From contig USGZ01000122.1 of NCBI GenBank assembly GCA_900554265.1, forward strand, positions 1-5,919: 5,919 nucleotides of DNA. The letters are read 5' to 3'. The position numbers and the translations under genes were made by a program. The notes under the pieces are model-generated. The model did no database searches. It saw nothing but the letters and a program-made list of their open reading frames with translations, and was not told where the DNA came from. Each line of letters starts with the position of its first letter. Position 1 is the stretch's first letter. This DNA comes from an uncultured Porphyromonadaceae bacterium. Its GTDB lineage: Bacteria; Bacteroidota; Bacteroidia; Bacteroidales; Muribaculaceae. This document shows, in pieces, positions 1 to 5,919 of this stretch.

Positions 1-69
1 GGCGCCGTCGGCGGCCCGGCGGACTATGGCCTGCAGGCGCGCGGATTCTTCTTCGGGATTCTCTGCCAT
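1..69 (-). CDS. Hypothetical protein, N-terminal 23 residues only (runs off left edge)
   Basis: An ATG at 69-67 overlaps the lptE stop by one base (TAATG on the minus strand), and the frame stays open to the window edge. The visible 23 residues begin MAENPEEESARLQ and are acidic, then basic and alanine-rich, with no signal peptide or membrane segment. The evidence for a gene is the stop-start overlap, which usually marks translational coupling, and the open frame. In Bacteroides-like genomes I recall a small hypothetical gene and then secG after lptE, so this may be that conserved hypothetical gene. That is recollection of gene order, not something visible here. Function unknown. Confidence 0.6.
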   Translation of the reverse strand, partial: MAENPEEESARLQAIVRRAADGA

Positions 70-591
70 TACCAGTCTCCTAATGTTGCGTTGAATATCA
101 GGTCCACCAGTTCCTTGCATATTTCCTGGCAGAGCTGGTCCTGGACGTCGGTGAGCATTTCGGTCGAGGGGAAGTCGCGGTAGGCGCTGAAGCTCTGGTC
201 GATGTCCTTGTTCTCGGCTTTCTCGTCCGTGTACTTCACGCGGACGGTTATGGTAAGGCGCGTCATCGATGCGTAGGCATCCTCCGTAACGGCCTGAGGG
301 GAGAGTGTATAGCCGGTAATCTCGCCTTCGAGGCGCAGGTCGGACTGGCCGTCGACAACCTGCAGGCGCGTGTTGCGGGCGATGTAGTCAAGCAGCTCGT
401 TCTCGAAGGCGGGCTGCAGGGGGGGGTATACCAGGGCGGCGCGGATAGGGAATTCCGACACGGCGATGGTGTGGTAGACATTGTAGTCTATGGCGGAGCC
501 GTTCATGGTGAACACTGGCTTGCACGAGGGCATCAACGCCGGCACGGCAAGGAGCACGGCTGCGGCGAAGGCGCGCAGGACGGCGGAGAGT

Positions 592-605
<14 letters not shown>
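69..605 (-). CDS. lptE: LptE-family LPS assembly lipoprotein
   Basis: A 178-residue protein resembling the Bacteroidota form of LptE, the outer-membrane lipoprotein that plugs the LptD barrel and helps place lipopolysaccharide in the outer leaflet. Residues 6-27 form a hydrophobic signal sequence. Cys28 in LMPSC is the probable lipidated residue, although Pro at -2 and Met at -3 make a loose lipobox. The mature part starts with a short segment (KPVFTMNGSAIDY), then IAVSEFPIRAALVYPPLQ and alternating strand-like stretches such as LRLEGEITGYTLSP and LTITVRVKYTD. The end is an amphipathic helix (about residues 151-173), as expected for the family. The length fits LptE. The start lies 14 bases inside the end of the upstream sigma-54 activator gene, so translation is probably coupled. 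No own promoter is visible. The call rests on overall resemblance and the lipoprotein signal; another small secreted lipoprotein is the main alternative. Confidence 0.83.
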
Positions 606-1857
<1,252 letters not shown>

Positions 1858-1866
1858 AGCAGAGTA

Positions 1867-1897
1867 CAAAATTAGCCATTTTCCCGCGTTTCTGCAA
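1867..1897 (-). promoter_or_regulatory. Bacteroidota-type housekeeping promoter for the sigma-54 activator and lptE
   Basis: On the minus strand TAATTTTG (1874-1867) matches the Bacteroidota -7 consensus TAnnTTTG exactly, and a TTG (1897-1895) stands 20 bases upstream, within the usual spacing for the -33 element. The chosen ATG begins at 1857, only nine bases past the -7 box, so the transcript would start within a few bases of the start codon. The transcription start is inferred. Confidence 0.72.
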
Positions 1898-1962
1898 CAG
1901 GCAGATGGGCGGCGGAGCTCAGGACTTCCGCAGCTGGGCGGACGTTGTGTGAGCCTGCGGCG

Positions 1963-2745
1963 CTATGCCGATACCTGGACGGGGATGCCGGTCTCGCGGG
2001 TGATGCGGTCGGCGGCGGCGCGGAGTTCGGCGGCCGATACGTGCTCCAGGGTCGTTTCCGGCGTCGGGCGGTCTATTGTGTAAAGCATTATTTCGCGCGG
2101 CTTGATGCGCTTGTAGGCGGCGATGAGGGCGTCGATTTCGCGGTCGAGGGTGTTGTCGACGCGCTCGCCCTCGTGGCTGCCGCGGGTGAGCATTGTCTGG
2201 ATTATGGCCTGTCCGGCGAACTGGCCGAGCTGCCCGATGGTGCGCTCGATGTCGAAGCCGGGGTCGACGGGACGGTCCAGCAGGCGGACGGTCGCCGGCA
2301 CGGCGCTGTCGAGCTTGAGAATGTTGTTGTCGACCTTACGCAGGGCGCGGCATACGCCGGGGTCCGCCAGGCGCGTCGAATTGCTCAGCACGCTTATCCG
2401 CGCCTCGGGATAGTAGATGTCGCGCAGGCGGATGACGATATCGACAATCTTCTCGAAGTCGCGGTGGAGCGTCGGTTCGCCGTTGCCGGAGAAGGTGATT
2501 ACGTCGAGGCTCTGGCCCTCGGCCTTCATTTGTCGGAGCCTGGCTTCCAGCTCGGCCTCGAGGGCCGCCGGGTCGGCCATGCCGGTTGTGCCGGGACCCT
2601 GGGCGTTGTAGCCCGCCTCGCAGTAGAGGCAGTCGAAGGAGCATATCTTGCCGTCGTCGGGTGTCAGGTTGATGCCAAGGGATGTGCCCAGGCGGCGCGA
2701 GTGGATGGGTCCGAAGATGGTGGAATGGAAGAGTACGCGTTGCAT
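1963..2745 (-). CDS. Radical SAM protein, wyosine-synthesis-like (COG0731-type) family, function unassigned
   Basis: A 260-residue radical SAM enzyme. The cluster motif C-x3-C-x2-C is Cys35, Cys39 and Cys42 (CSFDCLYC), three ligands for the 4Fe-4S cluster that cleaves S-adenosylmethionine. The SAM-binding GNGEPT motif is at residues 87-92, followed by family-like stretches VLSNST and ILKLDS. The N-terminal FGPIHSRRLGTSLGINL, just before the cysteines, is typical of the group that includes TYW1-like iron-sulfur oxidoreductases. There is no extra C-terminal cysteine cluster (no SPASM domain), so the protein is close to a bare core barrel. It starts one base after the stop of the permease gene (TAAGATG on the minus strand), so the two are almost surely co-transcribed. 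The stop is TAG; the next 93 bases to the following promoter show no convincing terminator. The reaction and substrate cannot be read from the sequence. Confidence 0.92.
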   Translation of the reverse strand: MQRVLFHSTIFGPIHSRRLGTSLGINLTPDDGKICSFDCLYCEAGYNAQGPGTTGMADPAALEAELEARLRQMKAEGQSLDVITFSGNGEPTLHRDFEKIVDIVIRLRDIYYPEARISVLSNSTRLADPGVCRALRKVDNNILKLDSAVPATVRLLDRPVDPGFDIERTIGQLGQFAGQAIIQTMLTRGSHEGERVDNTLDREIDALIAAYKRIKPREIMLYTIDRPTPETTLEHVSAAELRAAADRITRETGIPVQVSA

Positions 2746-2746
2746 C

Positions 2747-3976
2747 TTATCTTATTTTACCTGTGAACAGGCGCGAAATCTGCCCGATGGCCGCGCCGAG
2801 GATGAGAATTATCGCCGCAACGACAAGGATGTCGGCCGGCAGGACTTCGACGGGGTAGACGTCGATGGTCAGCGCCGTCGGGTCGGCGCCGAGCTTTATC
2901 AGCCCGAAGTGCTCCTGGACCAGGCTCAGGGCCACGCCCAGGACTATGCCGGCGAGTCCGCCCAGGGCCGTGATGAGCGTGCCCTCCCAGGCGAATACGG
3001 CCGCCACCAGGCCGCGGGGGGCGCCCAGGGCGCGCAGTGTAGCCATGTTGTCGCGCTTCTCGATAACGAGCAGCGAGAGGGTGCTGATGATATTGAACGA
3101 GGCTATCACCAGGATGAACACCATCATCAGGAAGGTGACCCACTTCTCGACGGCTATCATGCGGAAGGATTCCGCATGCTGGCGCTCGCGGGTAAGTACG
3201 CTGAATTCGGAGCCGAGGGCGGCCTGGACGGCCTCGGCTGCGCGGTTGGCCGATACGCCTGGGGCAAGCCGGATTTCGATGGCGCCGGCCTGGTCGGGGC
3301 GGTAGTCGAGCAGGCGCCGCAGCAGGGCGATGTCGGTTATTATATAATCGGTGTCATACTCCGGCTGGCCCACGCGGAACACGCCCGTGACCGTGGCCTG
3401 CGCGCTGCGGTAGGCTCCCGCGGGATTGGCGGGGTTGATGCGGCCGCGGCGGCGCGGAGTGTAGAGGTCGACGGCCTGATAGAAGCCCGGACGCGAGCCA
3501 AGTGTGTTGGCCACGTTGACGCACACCGTCGCGCCGGGCGGAAGGCCGTCGGGCAGCGGGCCGTCGGCATAGAAGCCGTCGATGATGGTCGAGTCGACGG
3601 GCACGATGCCCGGATATTCTTCCGGCACTACTCCGAGCATAAGCACTGGCATCTGCCGGCCGGCGAACACCGCCAGGGCGCGCTCCTCGAGCGCCGGCAT
3701 GGCGGCTTCGACCTCGGGCATCGCCTCCAGGACAGCGCACAGCGAGTCTGCCGCGCCGAAAACCTTGCCGCGCACGGCCTCGGCCCTCAGCTCCGGGTCC
3801 AGCAGCGACAGATGCTTCTGCGAGAGCTGCGTGAAGCCGTTGAACACGCTCAGCACCACCACAATGGCCGTGGTCGCGACGGCAACGCCGCAGACGGCAA
3901 TGATGGATATTACGTTTACGGCCTTGTGCGACTTACGGGCGAAGAGATAGCGCAAGGCGATTCTGAGCGCAAGCAT
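2747..3976 (-). CDS. LolC/LolE-family (FtsX-like) ABC transporter permease
   Basis: A 409-residue inner-membrane permease of the type that extracts lipoproteins from the inner membrane for transfer to the outer membrane. The layout is typical: a basic N-terminus (residues 1-20), a first membrane helix at about 21-46 ending in VLSVFNGF, a large periplasmic domain (about 47-278), then three helices at about 279-303, 328-353 and 382-400. The cytoplasmic loop EKRDNMATLRALGAP (306-320) is the conserved stretch that contacts the ATPase. Length is normal for LolC/LolE. No ATPase (LolD) or second permease is encoded in this window, so it would pair with a partner elsewhere, and C versus E cannot be decided. 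A related FtsX-type export permease is a possible alternative. It lies 62 bases after rbfA and directly before the radical SAM gene; no separate promoter is visible. Confidence 0.9.
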   Translation of the reverse strand: MLALRIALRYLFARKSHKAVNVISIIAVCGVAVATTAIVVVLSVFNGFTQLSQKHLSLLDPELRAEAVRGKVFGAADSLCAVLEAMPEVEAAMPALEERALAVFAGRQMPVLMLGVVPEEYPGIVPVDSTIIDGFYADGPLPDGLPPGATVCVNVANTLGSRPGFYQAVDLYTPRRRGRINPANPAGAYRSAQATVTGVFRVGQPEYDTDYIITDIALLRRLLDYRPDQAGAIEIRLAPGVSANRAAEAVQAALGSEFSVLTRERQHAESFRMIAVEKWVTFLMMVFILVIASFNIISTLSLLVIEKRDNMATLRALGAPRGLVAAVFAWEGTLITALGGLAGIVLGVALSLVQEHFGLIKLGADPTALTIDVYPVEVLPADILVVAAIILILGAAIGQISRLFTGKIR

Positions 3977-4038
3977 ATGTGACGGGTGGCCCGGAGCGGG
4001 CGCTTATAGTTTATTGTAAGGGCGGCGGAACGCCGGGT

Positions 4039-4374
4039 TTATTTCTCGAGGAGTCTGTCGATGTTCTCGAGGTAGTCCAGGGTATCGTCGATATAGAACT
4101 GCAGTTCCGGCACTTTGCGCAGCTGGGTGCGGACACGCTGACCGAGATCGTAGCGCACGGTCTTTGCGGATTTCTGAAGACTTTCCAGCACGGCCTGGCT
4201 CTGCTCCGAGGGGAATACCGAGAGGTAGACCTTCGCTACGGAGAGGTCCGGCGAAGTGCGCACGCCGCTGACGGACACGATTGTGCCGTGGGTCTTGGCG
4301 GTTTCGAGGCGGAATATCTCGCTGAGCTCCTTCTGAAGGAGCCGGCTTATCTTGGCTTGACGGGTAGATTCCAT
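4039..4374 (-). CDS. rbfA: Ribosome-binding factor A (RbfA)
   Basis: A 111-residue protein matching RbfA, which binds the 30S subunit and helps late maturation of the 16S rRNA 5' region, notably in cold adaptation. Diagnostic stretches are the N-terminal helix RQAKISRLLQKELSEIF (5-21), the strand region VSVSGVRTSPDLSVAKVYLS (33-52) with the family's SPDL...A-V-YLS pattern, and the C-terminal RTQLRKVPELQFYIDDTLDY (82-101), close to the usual R-x-VPEL-F-DD pattern. Length is normal for a Bacteroidota RbfA. The same frame is open far upstream across the glycosyltransferase, but the ATG at 4374-4372 gives the family's usual N-terminus. An A/T-rich leader (ATAATAACATAAAACTCG) without a Shine-Dalgarno precedes it. 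It lies between the glycosyltransferase (71-base gap) and the permease, not in a nusA-infB-rbfA-truB cluster. Confidence 0.95.
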   Translation of the reverse strand: MESTRQAKISRLLQKELSEIFRLETAKTHGTIVSVSGVRTSPDLSVAKVYLSVFPSEQSQAVLESLQKSAKTVRYDLGQRVRTQLRKVPELQFYIDDTLDYLENIDRLLEK

Positions 4375-4445
4375 ATTATCGAGTTTTATGTTATTATTCC
4401 AACGGCCCGGGAGGGCCTGAGGTTCTGGCATTCCGGAAAAATACC

Positions 4446-5630
4446 TTACTCCCAGGTGTACTTCTTGTGCTTGCCCAGGCGTGAGGCCAGCTGGCATTCG
4501 AGGCGTCGCAGGGGGTGCGTCAGCGTCAGCCAGGGGATGGTTGCGGCCAGCTTGCGGCCCTTGAGGGCCTTGAGCATCGAGCGCCAGGTGGCAATCTGAA
4601 GCACAAACATCAGCACCACGATTACCAGCCCGATAATGGCGCCCTCGACGTTGGGCCAGGCGACGATTCCTGCGCCTATGCAGAGCGCCAGCACCGCCAC
4701 CTGAAGCCAGCCGGTGAGGCCGAAGAGGATGCGCGGACGGCGCCGGATGCGCCGCTCGGTGAAGCTGCGGCGCAGCGAGCGCTCGTTGAAAAGCCGCGGA
4801 TTGTTGCCCTCGCGCACGCGTACCAGCGAGTCCTCGGAAAGCTCTACGGCCGTGTTGCCGCCGTGGGCAATCTGGGAGATGAAGATATCGTCGTCGCCGT
4901 AATGGAGGTTGAGGCTGCGGGCGAAACCCTTGTTGTCCAGGAAAGCCTTCTTGCGGTAGGCCAGGTTGTACTCGGTGCCGCGGAAGGGCTTGCCGGCGAT
5001 GGCCACGCCCAGCCAGCGGGCGCTCTCGGCGATGGCGTCGAACGAGCGGCGGCGCTTGCCGCGGGCCGTATCCTCGTCGGGAGCTGCGTAGGCATAGCCC
5101 AGCACCACCTCGACGGGCGAGTTCGCTCCGAACGGCGCCATCATGCGCCGCAGCCACAGCCGCGACCCGATAATAGCTGCCGAAGTAGTGAGCACCACCA
5201 CGTCGTAGCGAGCCGCCTTGATACCTAAGGTGATGGCCAGCTTCTTGCGGCTAAGGTTATAGACGCCCTCCGGGGTGAAGGTGAGATAGAGGTTCGGATG
5301 GTGTGGCCGCAGCATCGAGATGGCGTCGCGGACGTCGGCGCTCTCGCCCTCGTTGACCACAATCACCTCGTAGGCCGCCGGATAGTCCTGGTTGAGCAGC
5401 GAGCCAAGCAGCTCGGTGAGATTGTCGGCGTCGCCCTGGGAGTAGACGATTACCGACGCCGGCTCGAATTCCGAGTTGGCTTTGTCGGGGCGCTCGCGGT
5501 CGGCGCGGCGCCGGAAGGACGCTACGGTGCGGATGCGGAAAAAGTACACGGCCGCGACAAGCAGAAGGCACACCGCCGCCGTTACCAGCAGCCACATCGC
5601 CATAGGAGAAAGAACGGTAGAAAAATACAT
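4446..5630 (-). CDS. Membrane-anchored family 2 glycosyltransferase
   Basis: A 394-residue GT-A-fold glycosyltransferase. One N-terminal membrane helix (about residues 11-31) leads into a basic stretch, then the catalytic domain: PASVIVYSQGDADNLTELLGSLLNQDYP (58-84) and EVIVVNEGES (88-97) match the nucleotide-binding start of GT2 enzymes, and GDDDIF (245-250) is the usual acidic motif holding the catalytic base. Two more helices follow (about 304-323 and 330-349), then a basic cytoplasmic tail. The place where a metal-binding DxD or TDAD motif is expected reads LTTSAA (147-152), with no acid. It would transfer a sugar from a nucleotide or lipid carrier at the inner membrane; donor and acceptor are unknown. 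First gene downstream of a minus-strand promoter at 5653-5685. GAGGA abuts the ATG with no spacer; Met10 or Met12 are other possible starts but would cut into the N-terminal helix. Confidence 0.85.
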   Translation of the reverse strand: MYFSTVLSPMAMWLLVTAAVCLLLVAAVYFFRIRTVASFRRRADRERPDKANSEFEPASVIVYSQGDADNLTELLGSLLNQDYPAAYEVIVVNEGESADVRDAISMLRPHHPNLYLTFTPEGVYNLSRKKLAITLGIKAARYDVVVLTTSAAIIGSRLWLRRMMAPFGANSPVEVVLGYAYAAPDEDTARGKRRRSFDAIAESARWLGVAIAGKPFRGTEYNLAYRKKAFLDNKGFARSLNLHYGDDDIFISQIAHGGNTAVELSEDSLVRVREGNNPRLFNERSLRRSFTERRIRRRPRILFGLTGWLQVAVLALCIGAGIVAWPNVEGAIIGLVIVVLMFVLQIATWRSMLKALKGRKLAATIPWLTLTHPLRRLECQLASRLGKHKKYTWE

Positions 5631-5652
5631 TCCTCGTGCAATATTAGAACTA

Positions 5653-5685
5653 CAAAATTACACAAAAAGCTCGGTATTCCCCCAA
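5653..5685 (-). promoter_or_regulatory. Bacteroidota-type promoter for the glycosyltransferase-rbfA-permease-radical SAM unit
   Basis: On the minus strand TAATTTTG (5660-5653) fits TAnnTTTG exactly. A TTG (5685-5683, part of TTTG) lies 22 bases upstream, slightly longer than the usual 19-21. The glycosyltransferase ATG begins 22 bases past the -7 box, allowing a short leader. No other exact TAnnTTTG match was found before the downstream genes of the unit, which suggests they depend on this promoter. Confidence 0.62.
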
Positions 5686-5692
5686 ACATCGC

Positions 5693-5700
5693 TAACTTTG
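5693..5700 (+). promoter_or_regulatory. fprA: Bacteroidota-type -7 box for the flavodiiron protein gene
   Basis: TAACTTTG on the plus strand fits TAnnTTTG exactly and lies 29 bases before the ATG, leaving a leader of roughly 22-25 bases. The -33 region (around 5670-5673) reads CTCG and is a poor match to TTG, so basal strength may be low or an activator may help. The promoter overlaps the opposing one. Confidence 0.55.
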
Positions 5701-5716
5701 TGGCTGGAAATTTAGT

Positions 5717-5722
5717 GAAAGG
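5717..5722 (+). promoter_or_regulatory. Ribosome binding site of the flavodiiron protein gene
   Basis: GAAAGG stands seven bases before the ATG at 5730. It is the only well-spaced Shine-Dalgarno-like sequence I found in this window and supports that start. Confidence 0.55.
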
Positions 5723-5729
5723 CTAAGTT

Positions 5730-5919
5730 ATGAAGGGTATTACTGAAAATATACGTTTTATCGGGGCTGAGGACGATGATATCGACCTTTTCGAAGGGCA
5801 GTATCCCGTTCCGGACGGCATCTCTTATAATTCATATTTCATCGACGACGAGAGAATCGCCGTAGTCGACTCCGTCGATTTCCGACGGTGCGGCGACTGG
5901 CTCGCGGCTCTCGAAGAGG
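5730..5919 (+). CDS. A-type flavoprotein (flavodiiron protein), N-terminal 63 residues only (runs off right edge)
   Basis: The only plus-strand gene. The visible 63 residues, starting MKGITENIRFIGAEDDDIDL, then FEGQYPVPDGISYNSYFIDD and ERIAVVDSVD, match the N-terminus of FprA-type flavodiiron proteins: the first strands of the metallo-beta-lactamase-like domain. These cytoplasmic enzymes carry an Fe-Fe centre and FMN and reduce oxygen to water or nitric oxide to nitrous oxide, protecting anaerobes. The diiron ligands (HxExD and later histidines) and the C-terminal flavodoxin domain lie beyond the window, so neither activity nor integrity can be checked; full-length members are about 400 residues. 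The ATG is supported by GAAAGG seven bases upstream and a -7 box at 5693-5700. It is divergent from the glycosyltransferase unit. The family call rests on N-terminal resemblance alone. Confidence 0.82.
   Translation, partial: MKGITENIRFIGAEDDDIDLFEGQYPVPDGISYNSYFIDDERIAVVDSVDFRRCGDWLAALEE

Noticed and set aside
1858..1869. TTG start four codons upstream of the activator ATG
   Set aside because: It overlaps the -7 promoter box, so a transcript from that promoter would not contain it, and the added residues have no family support.
1930..1962. Inverted repeat CCGCAG/CTGCGG just after the radical SAM stop, a candidate terminator
   Set aside because: The stem is only six pairs with a loop of about 20 bases and no T-run follows on the minus strand.
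1945..2766. A 273-codon plus-strand open frame opposite the radical SAM gene
   Set aside because: Same reasoning: the minus strand carries a clear CxxxCxxC enzyme, and the plus-strand product looks like shadow sequence.
2648..3982. A 444-codon open frame on the plus strand opposite the permease and part of the radical SAM gene
   Set aside because: It lies antisense to well-recognised genes, its translation is low-complexity (rich in Gly, Asp, Arg, His) and matches no family; long antisense frames are expected with this GC-rich codon use.
4017..4043. Short hairpin CGGCG-GAA-CGCCG after rbfA
   Set aside because: Five base pairs only; the T-rich side follows on the plus strand, where no gene ends, and on the minus strand no T-run follows.
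4409..4424. GGCCC/GGGCC hairpin between the glycosyltransferase and rbfA as a terminator
   Set aside because: Five-pair stem, followed on the minus strand by TTGGAATAATAAC rather than a T-run; it may be incidental in GC-rich DNA.
4436..4443. TATTTTTC on the minus strand as a separate rbfA promoter
   Set aside because: The final base breaks the TAnnTTTG consensus and no TTG is found about 20 bases upstream.
4375..5157. The rbfA frame stays open far upstream, as if RbfA had a 261-residue N-terminal extension
   Set aside because: The extension overlaps the glycosyltransferase in another frame, has shadow-like Arg/Pro/Ala composition, and RbfA has its normal N-terminus at the ATG at 4374.

Overview
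The window looks like chromosomal core DNA from a GC-rich member of the Bacteroidota, most likely order Bacteroidales. The evidence is threefold: Bacteroidota-type promoter boxes (TAnnTTTG with an upstream TTG), A/T-rich starts with few Shine-Dalgarno sequences, and protein variants typical of that phylum (a Bacteroidota-style LptE lipoprotein, a sigma-54 activator with no sensor domain, an A-type flavoprotein). The order is inferred from family resemblance; genus cannot be told from this sequence alone.

Layout, right to left, because all but one gene lie on the minus strand. A divergent promoter region at about 5631-5729 drives two genes. To the right on the plus strand starts a flavodiiron protein (fprA-like), cut by the window end. 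To the left, a probable four-gene transcription unit runs: a membrane-anchored family 2 glycosyltransferase, the ribosome maturation factor rbfA, a LolC/LolE (FtsX-type) permease, and a radical SAM enzyme. The permease and radical SAM genes are one base apart. A second minus-strand unit begins at a good promoter at 1867-1897: a sigma-54-dependent activator, then lptE overlapping it by 14 bases, then a gene of unknown function whose start overlaps the lptE stop by one base and which is cut by the left window edge.

Several genes concern the envelope: lipoprotein release (LolC/E-like), LPS delivery to the outer membrane (LptE) and a glycosyltransferase. They sit beside housekeeping (RbfA) and oxygen or NO defence (flavodiiron protein). 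I see no mobile element, CRISPR array, tRNA, rRNA or convincing intrinsic terminator, and no clearly new multi-gene system. The points most worth a second look are the orphan sigma-54 activator tightly coupled to lptE, its nearly leaderless promoter, the overlapping divergent promoters, and altered donor-site motifs in the glycosyltransferase. Intergenic gaps are all under 100 bases, so no long stretch lacks a gene.
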